Shown here piece after piece: positions 27,063 through 36,537 of a stretch of DNA of 64,000 bases. Made by a program: the position numbers and the translations under genes. The notes below the pieces were generated by a model. It searched no databases. It saw nothing but the letters and a program-made list of their open reading frames with translations, and was not told the origin of the DNA. Numbering within the stretch: position 1 is the first letter of the stretch; each line of letters starts with the position of its first letter. The stretch comes from Vreelandella zhuhanensis (GTDB taxonomy: Bacteria; Pseudomonadota; Gammaproteobacteria; Pseudomonadales; Halomonadaceae), in contig NZ_WTKP01000003.1 in assembly GCF_009793355.1 (NCBI RefSeq), positions 339,316 to 403,315 on the forward strand, written 5' to 3'.

Positions 27063-28886
27063 CTAGCCGTGAAGTGAGCGGTGAATGGTTTCCGCTAAGG
27101 CACTGCTGATGCCGGGGGCACGGGCGAGTTCCTCGCGGTTGGCTTTTTGAACCCCCTGCAGGCCGCCGAAATAGCGCAGCAGTTCACGCCGACGTTTGGG
27201 GCCGATGCCGGGAATGTCCTGAAGGGTCGAGGTGCGGCGAGCCTTGTCGCGTTGCGCCCGGTGCCCGGCGATGGCGAAACGGTGAGATTCGTCACGAATG
27301 TGCTGGATCAGATGCAGGGCGGGAGATGCCGGGTCCAGGGAGAGGGTGTTGTCCGAGGTTTCGAGAAATAATGTCTCGAGCCCGGCCTTGCGGGTACTGC
27401 CTTTCGCCACCCCTAATAAACGAATCTCCGGTAACGCCAATTCATCGAGCACCGTGCGTGCCATGTTGAGTTGGCCTTTGCCGCCATCCACGATCAGTAT
27501 GTCGGGCTTTTCCGCCTCTCCGCTCTTGACGCGCTTCAGGCGGCGAGTGAGCACTTGCTGCATGGCGGCGTAATCATCGCCCGCGGCCACCCCTTCAATG
27601 CGAAAGTGGCGGTAATCGCCTTTACGCGGCCCATTTTGGTCAAATACCACACAAGATGCCACCGTGGCCTCGCCTTGGCTGTGGCTGATATCGAAACATT
27701 CCAGACGTTGTGGCGGCTCATCCAGATGCAAGGCGTGCTGCAGGGCTGCAAAACGCTTGGAGAGCTGTGTCTGGTTTGCCAGTTGGGAGGCTAGCTGTTG
27801 CTCGGCATTAGTCATTGCCAAGTGCTGCCATTGGGCGCGATGCCCGCGTACCTGGTGGGCCAGGCGAATGCGTTTGCCCGCCTGCTGGCAAAGCGCCTCG
27901 GTCAATAGTTCGGCATCGGCTAGCGGGTGGCTGATAATGACCTCCCCGGGAATCTCTCGAGGTTGGCCGAGGTAGAATTGACTGACGAAGTCCGCCAGAA
28001 GCTGCTCGGGGGTCAAGTCGAGATCGTTGGCAGGCATGTGATGTCGAGCGCCTAGTAAGCGTCCATCGCGCACGCTTAGCACGGAAATTCCCAGGGCGCC
28101 GGGGCGTTGAGCGAGGGCGAATATGTCGGCGTCGCCACCTTCAGTATCAACAAATTGGCGTTGCTGCAGTTCACGTAGCTGTTTTACCTGATCGCGAAAG
28201 CGGGCCGCTTCTTCGAAGTTCAATGCTTCGCTTGCCACTTCCATGGCATGCGTCAGTGCCTGGGTGACAGCATCGCTCTTGCCTTCCAGGCACATGACGG
28301 CATGTTCGAGGTCACGCTGATAGTCTTCCTGGCTGATGTAGTCCACGCAGGGCGCGCTACATCGCTGAATCTGATACTGCAGACAAGGCCGTGAGCGGTG
28401 AGCAAAAACGCTATCTTCGCAATTGCGGATACGGAAGATTTTCTGCATCAACGACAAGCTTTCGCGCACCGCACCACTGCTCGGGTAGGGGCCGAGGTAA
28501 CGCCCGTCATTGCTGCGCTTGCGCACGCGTTTATATTCCAGTGCCGGATAAGGGTGACGGTCGCTGACGAACACGAAAGGATAGGATTTATCGTCACGCA
28601 ACAGGATATTGTAGGGCGGGCGGAGTTCCTTGATCAGCGTCTGTTCCAGCAGCAATGCTTCTATTTCGCTGCGTGTCACGGTGACCTGGATGTCGGCAAT
28701 ATGCGCGACCATGGCCTGGGTCTTGGTATTCAGCCGGCCACGAAAATAGCTCGATAAGCGGGCTTTCAAGCGTTTAGCTTTGCCCACGTAAAGCGTTTCA
28801 CCTCGAGCATTGAGCATCCGGTAGATGCCCGGTGCCTGGCTTACGTTGTCGAGAAAGTGCTTGGCATCAAAAGAAGAGGTAGTCAT
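27063..28886 (-). CDS. uvrC: UvrABC excinuclease subunit C
   Basis: The 607-residue nucleotide-excision-repair nuclease makes both incisions at a lesion held by UvrB. An N-terminal GIY-YIG domain (PGIYRMLNARGETLYVGKAKRLKARLSSYF, about residues 18-48) is followed by a central cysteine cluster, a UVR/UvrB-binding motif (NFEEAARFRDQVKQL, about 218-232) and an RNase-H-like UvrC domain with DISHSQGE near 400. Tandem HhH motifs (IPGIGPKRRRELLRYFGG, about 560) close the C-terminus. It lies downstream of uvrY, 55 bp apart. Confidence 0.97.
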   Translation of the reverse strand: MTTSSFDAKHFLDNVSQAPGIYRMLNARGETLYVGKAKRLKARLSSYFRGRLNTKTQAMVAHIADIQVTVTRSEIEALLLEQTLIKELRPPYNILLRDDKSYPFVFVSDRHPYPALEYKRVRKRSNDGRYLGPYPSSGAVRESLSLMQKIFRIRNCEDSVFAHRSRPCLQYQIQRCSAPCVDYISQEDYQRDLEHAVMCLEGKSDAVTQALTHAMEVASEALNFEEAARFRDQVKQLRELQQRQFVDTEGGDADIFALAQRPGALGISVLSVRDGRLLGARHHMPANDLDLTPEQLLADFVSQFYLGQPREIPGEVIISHPLADAELLTEALCQQAGKRIRLAHQVRGHRAQWQHLAMTNAEQQLASQLANQTQLSKRFAALQHALHLDEPPQRLECFDISHSQGEATVASCVVFDQNGPRKGDYRHFRIEGVAAGDDYAAMQQVLTRRLKRVKSGEAEKPDILIVDGGKGQLNMARTVLDELALPEIRLLGVAKGSTRKAGLETLFLETSDNTLSLDPASPALHLIQHIRDESHRFAIAGHRAQRDKARRTSTLQDIPGIGPKRRRELLRYFGGLQGVQKANREELARAPGISSALAETIHRSLHG

Positions 28887-28941
28887 GCAAGGCCTGGCGG
28901 TAGAAGTGGCACCCCGCTAGTTTAACAGAGGTGCACAGCCT

Positions 28942-29589
28942 TCACTCTATCGTATCGAAGCCTTCCACCAGACCATGGCGCAACGCCATATGGGTGAGTT
29001 CAACATCGGTGGTGACTTGAAGCTTTTCAAACAAACGATAGCGGTACGTATTAACGGTCTTGGGGCTCAGGTGAAGTCGGTCGGAAATTTCCTGTACGCG
29101 TTGACAGTTTACGATCATCATGGCGATTTGCAGCTCGCGATGAGAAAGTTGTATGAAGGGGTTGGCATTTTCGTTAAAAGGAGAGAGTGCCAGGCGTAAA
29201 GCGATTTCCTGGCTGATATAGCGTTGTCCATGAAACACTTGGCGTATGGCGGTAACCATTTCTTCGGCTTGTGTCCCCTTGCTTAAAAAGCCGGCTGCCC
29301 CGGCTTCCAGCAGCCGCCGTGCCACGCTGTCTTCCATGTGGGCGGTAAGTATCAATACCTTAATGTCTTGCATGCCGCGCTGAATACGGCGCGTGGCTTC
29401 CAGTCCGCCAATGCCGGGCATACGAATATCCATCAGCACAATGTCCGGCCGTAACTGGCGAGCTCTAGAGACGGCCGTTTCTCCATCCTGCGCCTCGCCC
29501 ACAATCTTGATGTCGCTTTCGCTGTTCAGCAGATGGGCAATACTGGTTCTTACCAAATGATGATCATCAGCGATGAGAACGTTAATCAA
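28942..29589 (-). CDS. uvrY: Response regulator UvrY/GacA
   Basis: This 215-residue NarL/FixJ-type regulator has a receiver domain with phospho-acceptor Asp54 in VLMDIRMPG and acidic pair Asp8-Asp9. Its LuxR-type helix-turn-helix reads LSHRELQIAMMIVNCQRVQEISDRLHLSPKTVNTYRYRLFEKL (about residues 148-190). The VQEISDRL..SPKTVNTYRYR signature is specific for GacA/UvrY, partner of the BarA/GacS kinase in the Csr/Rsm small-RNA pathway. It precedes uvrC as in most gammaproteobacteria. Confidence 0.95.
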   Translation of the reverse strand: MINVLIADDHHLVRTSIAHLLNSESDIKIVGEAQDGETAVSRARQLRPDIVLMDIRMPGIGGLEATRRIQRGMQDIKVLILTAHMEDSVARRLLEAGAAGFLSKGTQAEEMVTAIRQVFHGQRYISQEIALRLALSPFNENANPFIQLSHRELQIAMMIVNCQRVQEISDRLHLSPKTVNTYRYRLFEKLQVTTDVELTHMALRHGLVEGFDTIE

Positions 29590-29800
29590 GGTAAAAGCTC
29601 CTGCTTGAGCGTGGCAGTAACTGCCGTGGGAAGGTTGGGGTGGTTTATCTAAATTGTATTATTTAGCCACAGCCTGCCATAGCCGGAGGCAAAGTAGAAT
29701 TAGCAAAGCGTGATGAGATACTATGTTTAGAAAAATCTTGACCCTACGCAAAGATATCATTAATATTCGCCTCGCTGTCGTTTTGCAAGGGCAGCAGCGT

Positions 29801-29876
29801 GGGGCCTTAGCTCAGCTGGGAGAGCGCAACACTGGCAGTGTTGAGGTCAGCGGTTCGATCCCGCTAGGCTCCACCA
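29801..29876 (+). tRNA. tRNA-Ala (anticodon GGC)
   Basis: A 76-nt cloverleaf with encoded CCA; the anticodon loop CTGGCAG reads GGC. It stands alone between uvrY and argF and is followed by a strong terminator. Confidence 0.97.
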
Positions 29877-29886
29877 ACCACCTATC

Positions 29887-29924
29887 AAAAAACCGCCTGA
29901 AGTTAAGCTTCAGGCGGTTTTTTT
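29887..29924 (+). terminator. Rho-independent terminator after tRNA-Ala
   Basis: AACCGCCTGAAG/CTTCAGGCGGTT stem, 5-nt loop, then a run of seven or more T. The A-run on the 5' side lets it also serve the convergent argF transcript. Confidence 0.92.
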
Positions 29925-29944
29925 GTGTCAGGTTTTTCGTTTGA

Positions 29945-30865
29945 TTAGTGAGAAACCTTTCCCAGCAACAGAAACTCAATCAAGGCTTTCTGGGCGTGCA
30001 GGCGATTGCCTGCTTCCTGCCACACGACGGCTCGGGAGTCGTCCAGCAGTGTCTCGCTGATCTCTTCGCCCCGGTGCGCAGGCAAACAGTGAAGAAACAG
30101 CACATCTTCCTTGGCGTGATCCAGCATCGCTTCTGTTACCTGAAAGCCAGTGAAATCGGCGACACGTTTGGCCTGTTCTTCTTCCTGTCCCATGGAGGCC
30201 CAGACGTCGGTAGTGACCAGGTCAACGCCTTGAACGGCTTGCACGGGGTCGTGAGACAGCGTGACGCGCTCACCAGCGGCGGCTAAGATATCTGAGCGGG
30301 GCTCATAACCCTTGGGACAGCAGATGCGCAGCTGGAAGTCGAACTGGCGTGCGGCATTGATCCATGAATGGCACATATTATTGCCATCTCCGATCCAGAC
30401 GGCGGTGCGTCCTTTTATGCTGCCGTGCAGTTCCGTCCAGGTCATTACATCGGCCAGTAGCTGACAGGGGTGGTAATCGTCGCTCAATGCATTGATGACA
30501 GGCACCGTGCTGGCATCCGCGAAGGCTTCGATGCCGGCATGCGAAAAGGTGCGGATCATGACCGCATCGACCATTTCCGATAGTACCCGCGAGGTGTCAG
30601 CGATAGGCTCCCCGCGGCCTAGTTGCGTGTCGCGGGGCGAAAGAAACAAGGCATGGCCACCGAGCTGGGTCATGGCCGTTTCAAATGAAACACGCGTGCG
30701 TGTGGAGGATTTCTCGAAGATCATCGCCAGGGTGCGATTGGGCAACGGCGTGTAGCGTGGCCCTTGAGTCTTGAGATTGCTCTTGATGGCAATGGCGCGC
30801 TGAATCAGGTAGTGCAGCTCATCCGGGTTAAGATCCAGCAAAGTCAGAAAATGACGTGTCGCCAT
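29945..30865 (-). CDS. argF: Ornithine carbamoyltransferase
   Basis: This 306-residue enzyme condenses carbamoyl phosphate with ornithine to citrulline in arginine synthesis. The carbamoyl-phosphate site [12 protein letters not shown] is near residue 54, and the ornithine/catalytic [10 protein letters not shown] is near 263. [12 protein letters not shown] is a standard start; the frame continues upstream to 31036, but that stretch is not OTC-like. It is divergent from grxD. An anabolic role is more likely than a catabolic ArcB, as no arcA or arcC is nearby. Confidence 0.95.
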   Translation of the reverse strand: MATRHFLTLLDLNPDELHYLIQRAIAIKSNLKTQGPRYTPLPNRTLAMIFEKSSTRTRVSFETAMTQLGGHALFLSPRDTQLGRGEPIADTSRVLSEMVDAVMIRTFSHAGIEAFADASTVPVINALSDDYHPCQLLADVMTWTELHGSIKGRTAVWIGDGNNMCHSWINAARQFDFQLRICCPKGYEPRSDILAAAGERVTLSHDPVQAVQGVDLVTTDVWASMGQEEEQAKRVADFTGFQVTEAMLDHAKEDVLFLHCLPAHRGEEISETLLDDSRAVVWQEAGNRLHAQKALIEFLLLGKVSH

Positions 30866-31077
30866 GGCAACTCTCCGCGCAAAAACCACCATCCTAGCCA
30901 GCCCGGGGGGGATGCGCAACGCGAAAGGCACGCGTAGAATGCTGGATACCAACAAGCTTGAGTGGCATGCTCGGGTATTATTTTCGACAGATAGCGATAC
31001 TTCTGTTCGAATCGTACCTTCAGTAATGCCTATCAAGCGGTTAAAAGACGTAACCGAGCCATTGGAAAGGAGGTGTC

Positions 31078-31428
31078 ATGAGCACCACAGTTGAGAATAT
31101 CCAGCAGCAAATCAGCGAAAATACCGTTTTGGTCTACATGAAAGGAACCCCGCAGTTGCCGCAATGCGGTTTTTCCGCCCAGACAGTTCAGGCGCTGATG
31201 AGTTGTGGTGAGCGCTTTGCGTTCGTCAATGTGTTGGATAACCCCGACATTCGCGCTGAACTGCCCAAGGTGGCTAACTGGCCCACTTTTCCCCAGCTGT
31301 GGGTGGAAGGTGAGCTGGTGGGTGGCTGTGATATTGTCGTGGAAATGCATCAGAGTGGCGAGCTGGAAAAGCTGGTCAAAGCAGCTTCCGAACGTGCCAA
31401 TGCCGCTGAAGGCGACAGCCAGGCCTAA
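31078..31428 (+). CDS. grxD: Monothiol glutaredoxin (Grx4 type)
   Basis: This 116-residue monothiol glutaredoxin shuttles Fe-S clusters, typically with BolA. The CGFS site is at residues 30-33 in GTPQLPQCGFS, and the glutathione-binding WPTFPQLWVEGELVGGCDIV follows (about 64-83). AAAGGAGGTGTC gives a very strong ribosome binding site. A charged C-terminal tail extends a little beyond the core fold. Confidence 0.95.
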   Translation: MSTTVENIQQQISENTVLVYMKGTPQLPQCGFSAQTVQALMSCGERFAFVNVLDNPDIRAELPKVANWPTFPQLWVEGELVGGCDIVVEMHQSGELEKLVKAASERANAAEGDSQA

Positions 31429-31472
31429 GGCATTGGCCAAGGTTTAGCGTTGAGTTTGGCAAAGTGTGTTAC

Positions 31473-31506
31473 TTGCCGGCCCGGTCTTCTTGCCGAGGCC
31501 GGCAGC
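31473..31506 (+). terminator. Possible hairpin terminator after grxD
   Basis: TGCCGGCC and GGCCGGCA arms enclose about 15 nt, about 45 bp beyond grxD. There is no T-run, so efficiency is doubtful. The remaining gap to dnaX (about 200 bp) shows no recognisable RNA gene. Confidence 0.4.
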
Positions 31507-31710
31507 CCAGTGCCCGCTTTATACCAGTTTCCGGTTTATAAAGTAGCGCCGGTTGGCGAGCGTGCCCGCAGCCGCTAGAATATCTGTTGTATAACGTCTT
31601 TTCTGTAATGGCTATTGCTGGTGGGGCCGCATCGTCGGGCGACACAGTGATGGTTTATTACGGCTATCTTCTCGCTGTCCATCAGCTTTGCTGCAAGGAT
31701 GTCATGCTCG

Positions 31711-33585
31711 ATGAGCTATCAGGTACTGGCACGTAAGTGGCGACCACGCACTTTTCATGAACTAGTGGGTCAGGCCCATGTACAGCGTGCTCTGGTCAAT
31801 GCTTTGGATCAGGGGCGCCTGCATCACGCTTACCTGTTTACGGGTACTCGGGGCGTAGGCAAGACCACTCTGGCGCGTATTCTGGCTAAGTGCCTGAACT
31901 GTACGGCTAACGGTTACGGCGATGAAGGCGTGACCTCGACCCCCTGTGGGGAGTGCGATAGCTGTCAAGCGATCGATGAAGGGCGCTTTGTCGACCTGAT
32001 CGAAGTCGATGCAGCCTCGCGTACCAAGGTAGAAGATACCCGGGAGCTGCTGGATAACGTCCAGTACGCCCCGACGCAGGGCCGCTACAAGGTGTATCTC
32101 ATCGATGAGGTTCACATGCTTTCCACCAGCAGTTTCAATGCCTTGTTGAAAACGCTGGAAGAGCCGCCGCCTCACGTCAAGTTCCTGTTGGCCACCACGG
32201 ATCCACAGAAGTTGCCGGCTACGGTGCTTTCGCGCTGCTTGCAGTTCACTCTCAAGCACATGCAGCCGGTACGTATTGTCGAGCATCTCGCCATGGTGCT
32301 TGCGGCCGAACAGGTCCACTTCGAGGAAAGCGCGCTATGGCTTATCGGGAAGGCTGCCGATGGTTCCATGCGCGATGCCATGAGCTTGACCGACCAGGCC
32401 ATCGCCTTCGGCCAAGGAAGTGTCCAGCACCTGGATGTGGCGGCCATGCTGGGTACCCTCGACCATCGCCATGTCTTGGCGCTGGTCGAGGCGCTGGCCG
32501 ATATCGATGCGCCGCGGCTGCTTCATGAAGTGGCCGAGCTGGCTGAACAAGGCCCTGACTTTGCTGCCGTTCTGGATGATGTAACCGCTGTGCTGCATCG
32601 TCTGGCCGTCGCTCAAATGGTGCCGGAGGCAGTGGACAACGGACACGGGGATCGCGAAACGATTCTCGCGCTGGCCGGGCGTTTCATCGCTGAAGATATC
32701 CAATTGTATTACCAGATCGGCATACAAGGCCGAGGCGACATGGTGCATGCCCCCGACTTGCGCAGTGCCTTGGAAATGACGCTGTTGCGCATGCTGGCGT
32801 TTCGTCCTCAGGGTGTGCCCAAACCGCCTCAAGCGTCCCTGCCCATGCGCGCCGAGCCGGCGGCTAAGTCCGAGTCTTTGCAGGCGGCGTCTTCACCACC
32901 TTCGGCGCCCGCGGCGGATGAAGCGTTGGCGCAATCACCCTCAGAGACAGCGCAGCCAGCCTCGTCGCCGCCCCCTTGGGAGAAGTCGGTTGACGCTACG
33001 CCGGATAGCCCTTCCGAGCCGCAGGCGCCACTTCCTCCTGAGCCGAAAATGGTTCCTCCTTGGGAAGGCCAACCCAGTATCGAGGCGGAGGCCGCCAACG
33101 AAAGGACGCCTTCCACCGAAATACAGATCGCTGTTTCGGATGAGCCCATCGCTGAAGCCGAGGCATCGCAAGCGACAGAGCCGGGACGGCTGGACCATCA
33201 GGCTTGGCTGGAGTTGTTCGATTCATTGGGGTTAGGGGGATTGACGCGCAACCTGGCGGCACATTGTATTATCGAAGAAGATAACGGTGCGGTACTGCGC
33301 TTGCGTCTCGACCCCAGCCAGGCGGCGATGCAAGCCGACGTCCATCAGCAGCGCTTGGAAAAATCGCTGGAAAGCCAAGGGTTTCCTCGCAAGGTAAGTT
33401 TCGAGGTAGCAGCGCTGCCCGAAGAACTGGAAACCCCCCGCCAGCGCGAAACACGCCATGGTCGTGAGCGTCATGCCCTGGCGGTGGCAGCCCTGAACAA
33501 GGATCCCCATGTACAGAAACTTCAACAGGTATTCGGGGCTAAGCTGATAGAATCCAGCGTCAAGCCGGCGGAAGAGCTGCGCTAG
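31711..33585 (+). CDS. dnaX: DNA polymerase III tau subunit
   Basis: The 624-residue clamp-loader ATPase and polymerase-tethering subunit. It begins with the conserved [21 protein letters not shown]. Walker A is [13 protein letters not shown] (about residues 45-57), the zinc cysteines lie in CLNCTAN and CGECDSCQ, and DEVHMLS gives the DExx box. A proline-rich linker (about 375-490) leads to the tau-specific C-terminal domain. ATG 31711 is preferred over 31699 by homology. No A-AAA-AAG slippery heptamer was found, so the shorter gamma form is probably not made by the E. coli mechanism. The order dnaX-ybaB-recR is conserved. Confidence 0.95.
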   Translation: MSYQVLARKWRPRTFHELVGQAHVQRALVNALDQGRLHHAYLFTGTRGVGKTTLARILAKCLNCTANGYGDEGVTSTPCGECDSCQAIDEGRFVDLIEVDAASRTKVEDTRELLDNVQYAPTQGRYKVYLIDEVHMLSTSSFNALLKTLEEPPPHVKFLLATTDPQKLPATVLSRCLQFTLKHMQPVRIVEHLAMVLAAEQVHFEESALWLIGKAADGSMRDAMSLTDQAIAFGQGSVQHLDVAAMLGTLDHRHVLALVEALADIDAPRLLHEVAELAEQGPDFAAVLDDVTAVLHRLAVAQMVPEAVDNGHGDRETILALAGRFIAEDIQLYYQIGIQGRGDMVHAPDLRSALEMTLLRMLAFRPQGVPKPPQASLPMRAEPAAKSESLQAASSPPSAPAADEALAQSPSETAQPASSPPPWEKSVDATPDSPSEPQAPLPPEPKMVPPWEGQPSIEAEAANERTPSTEIQIAVSDEPIAEAEASQATEPGRLDHQAWLELFDSLGLGGLTRNLAAHCIIEEDNGAVLRLRLDPSQAAMQADVHQQRLEKSLESQGFPRKVSFEVAALPEELETPRQRETRHGRERHALAVAALNKDPHVQKLQQVFGAKLIESSVKPAEELR

Positions 33586-33635
33586 CTTATCCAGATACCA
33601 GATCAATTCTTGCTTTTTTGAAAGAGGATGCACAG

Positions 33636-33962
33636 ATGTTTAAAGGTGGAATGGGTAACTTGATGAAGCAAGCCCAAGAAATGCAGGAAAAAATGCAGCA
33701 CGTTCAGGAAGAAGTCGCCAAGGCGGAGGTGCTGGGTGAGGCGGGTGCCGGTATGGTCAAGGTCACCATGAACGGGCGTCATGATGTCAGCAAGGTGGAT
33801 ATCGATCCCAGTGTCATGGAAGAAGACAAGGAATTGCTGGAAGACTTGCTGGCCGCGGCGGTCAATGATGCCGTGCGCAAGGTCGAAGCCGATTCCAAGG
33901 CCAGGATGGAAGAGGCCACGGCCGGTTTGAACCTGCCGCCCGGCTTCAAGATGCCGTTCTGA
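33636..33962 (+). CDS. ybaB: YbaB/EbfC family nucleoid-associated protein
   Basis: This 108-residue small dimeric DNA-binding protein has the family opening [21 protein letters not shown], a long N-terminal helix, then [20 protein letters not shown]. It ends [10 protein letters not shown], as in other members. It is sandwiched between dnaX and recR, 50 bp and 3 bp away, as is usual; linkage suggests a role with recombination or repair, but its function is not settled. Confidence 0.94.
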   Translation: MFKGGMGNLMKQAQEMQEKMQHVQEEVAKAEVLGEAGAGMVKVTMNGRHDVSKVDIDPSVMEEDKELLEDLLAAAVNDAVRKVEADSKARMEEATAGLNLPPGFKMPF

Positions 33963-33965
33963 TCG

Positions 33966-34571
33966 ATGCGATTTTCCCCGCTTGTCGAAAGACTCATGGA
34001 AGCCTTTCGCGTATTGCCCGGCGTTGGGCCGAAAACCGCTCAACGCATGGCAATGCACCTGCTCGAACGTGACCGTGAGGGTGGCCAGCGTCTCGCCGAA
34101 ATAGTCAGCCTTGCCTTGAATGAAGTGGGCTATTGCCAGCGTTGCCGCACCTTGACCGAGCAACCGCTGTGCGCCTTATGTGAAAGCCCTCGCCGAGACG
34201 ATGCCTTGCTGTGCGTGGTGGAATCGCCCGCCGATCAGCTGGCAATAGAAGAAGCCGGTGGTTTTCAAGGGCGCTACTTCGTCTTGCATGGGCATCTTTC
34301 CCCGCTGGACGGTATCGGCCCTGAGGATATCGGGCTGGATCAGCTGGAAGCACGCATGGCCGAGGGTGGCATCCGCGAGGTGGTGCTGGCCACCAATCCC
34401 ACCGTGGAAGGTGAGGCCACAGCGCATTATATCGCGGCGCAACTGGCCGAACAGGGTGTCACGCTTTCACGCCTGGCCTATGGCGTGCCCATGGGGGGAG
34501 AACTTGAGTATGTGGATGGCGGCACCTTGAGTCGTGCCTTCAACGGCCGTTTGCCGTTTCGTAGTGAGTAG
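33966..34571 (+). CDS. recR: Recombination protein RecR
   Basis: This 201-residue RecFOR component helps load RecA onto SSB-coated gaps. An N-terminal HhH ([17 protein letters not shown], about residues 17-33) precedes the C4 zinc finger (CQRC...CALC, about 57-73) and a Toprim domain ([18 protein letters not shown], about 79-96). The C-terminal Walker-B-like region is [19 protein letters not shown]. Length is typical. It starts 3 bp after ybaB, indicating coupling. Confidence 0.96.
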   Translation: MRFSPLVERLMEAFRVLPGVGPKTAQRMAMHLLERDREGGQRLAEIVSLALNEVGYCQRCRTLTEQPLCALCESPRRDDALLCVVESPADQLAIEEAGGFQGRYFVLHGHLSPLDGIGPEDIGLDQLEARMAEGGIREVVLATNPTVEGEATAHYIAAQLAEQGVTLSRLAYGVPMGGELEYVDGGTLSRAFNGRLPFRSE

Positions 34572-34600
34572 CCTTTTTTAGCCAACCCGGAATCAACCCA

Positions 34601-35731
34601 TTGCCGAATTTGACCCCACCTTCATTTCACTGGATCGATAGCCCCGAAGCCTTGGATGCCGCTTGCCTGAGTGTTGCCGAGGCTGAGGTCATTGCCCTGG
34701 ATACCGAATTCTTTCGCGAAAAAACCTTTTATCCGATTCCCGCCTTGATCCAATTTACCGCCGGTGAATTGGCTTATCTGGTCGACCCTCTCGCCACGCC
34801 CTGCACCGACGCCTTTCGCAAGCTTCTTACTCAAGGCCCCGTTAAGTTGCTGCATGCATGCAGTGAAGACCTGGAAGTCTTTGCCCATTGGGCGCAAGCG
34901 TTGCCCGAGCCATTGGTGGATACCCAAGTGGCCCAAGGATTTCTCGGGGAGAACCCGGGCATGGGGTATCAAAAACTGGTGGAGTTCTGGGTGGGTGAAA
35001 CCTTGCCCAAGGAAGAGACGCGCTCCAATTGGCTGGAGCGTCCGTTAAGCCAGGCGCAATGTCATTATGCGGCACTCGATGTCATTTACCTGCTCAAGGT
35101 CTGGTACCTGCAGCGCGAACACCTTGAGCGCCTGGGTCGGCTGCGTTGGGTCGAACAGGAATGTGCCGAGCTTATTCAGCAAGCGGGGCGTAGCGTGGCT
35201 GCGGATGGGCAATGGTATGTGCGTCAACGCCAGTTATGGCGTTTGGCGCCGCGTCAGATCGAAGCGTACCGGCTATTGACTACCTGGCGTGAAGGCGAGG
35301 CGCGGCGACGCGACCTGCCGCGCAACTGGCTGGTCAGCGATAAACTTTTGTATGCCATCGCCGAGATGCTGCCCACCAATCGATATGAACTGGCCGAGGT
35401 CGAAGACATCAAGCCGACATTGGTGAAAAAAGAAGGCGATGCCTTGCTGACCTTGGTTAAAAAAGCCTGCACCACCACGGAAAATGACTTGCCGCCGGCA
35501 CTTCCTGCACCTACCGCCCCGGCATTTAAATCGCGTTTCAAGGCATTGAAGGACGTCGTCAATGCGCAGGCCGAGGCGTTGGGCGTGGCACCTGAGATGT
35601 TGTTGCGGCGTCGGGATATGGAAGCGTTGGTGATTGCCGATATGGCACAAGTGGCACTTCCGCTGCCCAATGGCTGGCGAGGAGAATGCATGAACCCGGC
35701 GCTGGAAGGCGCCTTGCGAGAACTCTCATGA
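34601..35731 (+). CDS. rnd: Ribonuclease D
   Basis: This 376-residue 3'-to-5' exoribonuclease trims tRNA and other small RNA ends. DEDD exonuclease motifs include ALDTEFFREKTFYP (about residues 31-44) and LLHACSEDLEVF (about 84-95), with HYAALDVIYLLKVW (about 153-166) as motif III. An HRDC domain follows (about 215-290). The TTG start at 34601 is the only in-frame option giving a complete exonuclease fold. The stop overlaps the ycgL ATG. Confidence 0.93.
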   Translation: MPNLTPPSFHWIDSPEALDAACLSVAEAEVIALDTEFFREKTFYPIPALIQFTAGELAYLVDPLATPCTDAFRKLLTQGPVKLLHACSEDLEVFAHWAQALPEPLVDTQVAQGFLGENPGMGYQKLVEFWVGETLPKEETRSNWLERPLSQAQCHYAALDVIYLLKVWYLQREHLERLGRLRWVEQECAELIQQAGRSVAADGQWYVRQRQLWRLAPRQIEAYRLLTTWREGEARRRDLPRNWLVSDKLLYAIAEMLPTNRYELAEVEDIKPTLVKKEGDALLTLVKKACTTTENDLPPALPAPTAPAFKSRFKALKDVVNAQAEALGVAPEMLLRRRDMEALVIADMAQVALPLPNGWRGECMNPALEGALRELS

Positions 35732-36024
35732 CCGATGACAAATTACTGTGTGAAATCTTCAAGAGTTCACGCAAGGAAGAAATGTACCTTTACGTGGATA
35801 AGCGCAAGGGCTTGGGTGAGGTACCTGATGGGCTTCTGGAACAGTTTGGCAAACCGGTTCCTTACTTGACCATGATTCTGAGGCCGACAACCACATTGGC
35901 CCGTGCCAAGGCAGTGGACGTGATGGCAAAGATCGAGGAACAAGGGTTTTATTTTCAGATGCCTCCCGCCAAGGAAGAATATTTGATGGATCTTTACCGT
36001 ACGCCGACGCAGGCGCGTTATTGA
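35728..36024 (+). CDS. ycgL: YcgL domain protein
   Basis: This 98-residue small alpha/beta protein of the YcgL family has unknown function. The pattern CEIFKSSRKEEMYLYVDKRKGLGEVPDGLLEQFGKP is diagnostic. The ATG lies in the rnd stop region (ATGA overlap), so it is probably translationally coupled, and ycgN-like follows by 30 bp. The conserved linkage rnd-ycgL-ycgN is seen in many gammaproteobacteria. Confidence 0.92.
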   Translation: MTDDKLLCEIFKSSRKEEMYLYVDKRKGLGEVPDGLLEQFGKPVPYLTMILRPTTTLARAKAVDVMAKIEEQGFYFQMPPAKEEYLMDLYRTPTQARY

Positions 36025-36054
36025 TCACGTAGCCTTTAAAGGCGAGGAGACTCT

Positions 36055-36501
36055 ATGCGTGAGCGTTTCTGGGAGCGTTTTTCTCTTGAAGAGCTGACCT
36101 CCCAAGAATGGGAAGCTCTATGCGATGGCTGCGGTCAGTGCTGTCTGCTTAAGCTGCATGATGACGAGACCCAGGAGCTGGCAGTGCTCAATGTGGCGTG
36201 CCGGCTACTGGATATCGGCAGTTGTCAGTGCAGCGATTATCCCAACCGTTTCGATAGCGTACCGGATTGCACCCAGCTGACCCCGGCAAGAGTCAAGGAA
36301 TTCACTTGGTTGCCGAACTCCTGCGCCTACCGCCGGGTAGCGGAAGGCCGCAAGCTGGCGGGGTGGCATCCGTTGTTGAGCAACGATGCCGAACGGGTGC
36401 ATCGTAAAGGCATCAGTGTACGCAACTTTGCAGTTTCCCAGGATGACGTCCCCGAGCGTAAGCTCGAGGAACACATCATTGCTGTGCTTCCGATTCCCTA
36501 G
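36055..36501 (+). CDS. ycgN: YcgN family cysteine-cluster protein (UPF0260)
   Basis: This 148-residue protein has the zinc/iron-binding-type cysteine clusters CDGCGQCC (about residues 23-30) and SCQCSDYPNRFDSVPDC (about 60-76), typical of UPF0260. The biochemical role is unknown. GAGGAGACTCT gives a clear ribosome binding site. It is the last gene of the rnd-ycgL-ycgN run and is convergent with oligopeptidase B. Confidence 0.92.
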   Translation: MRERFWERFSLEELTSQEWEALCDGCGQCCLLKLHDDETQELAVLNVACRLLDIGSCQCSDYPNRFDSVPDCTQLTPARVKEFTWLPNSCAYRRVAEGRKLAGWHPLLSNDAERVHRKGISVRNFAVSQDDVPERKLEEHIIAVLPIP

Positions 36502-36537
36502 CGGTTGCACCATGCCTTGTTCACTTGGTTGCATCAG

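Noticed and set aside
29723..29944. 73-codon plus-strand frame
   Set aside because: It spans tRNA-Ala and its terminator and is not a protein gene.
31429..31710. 4.5S RNA (ffs), which lies near dnaX in some gammaproteobacteria
   Set aside because: The conserved GGTCAGGTCCGGAAGGAAGC core of the SRP RNA is absent.
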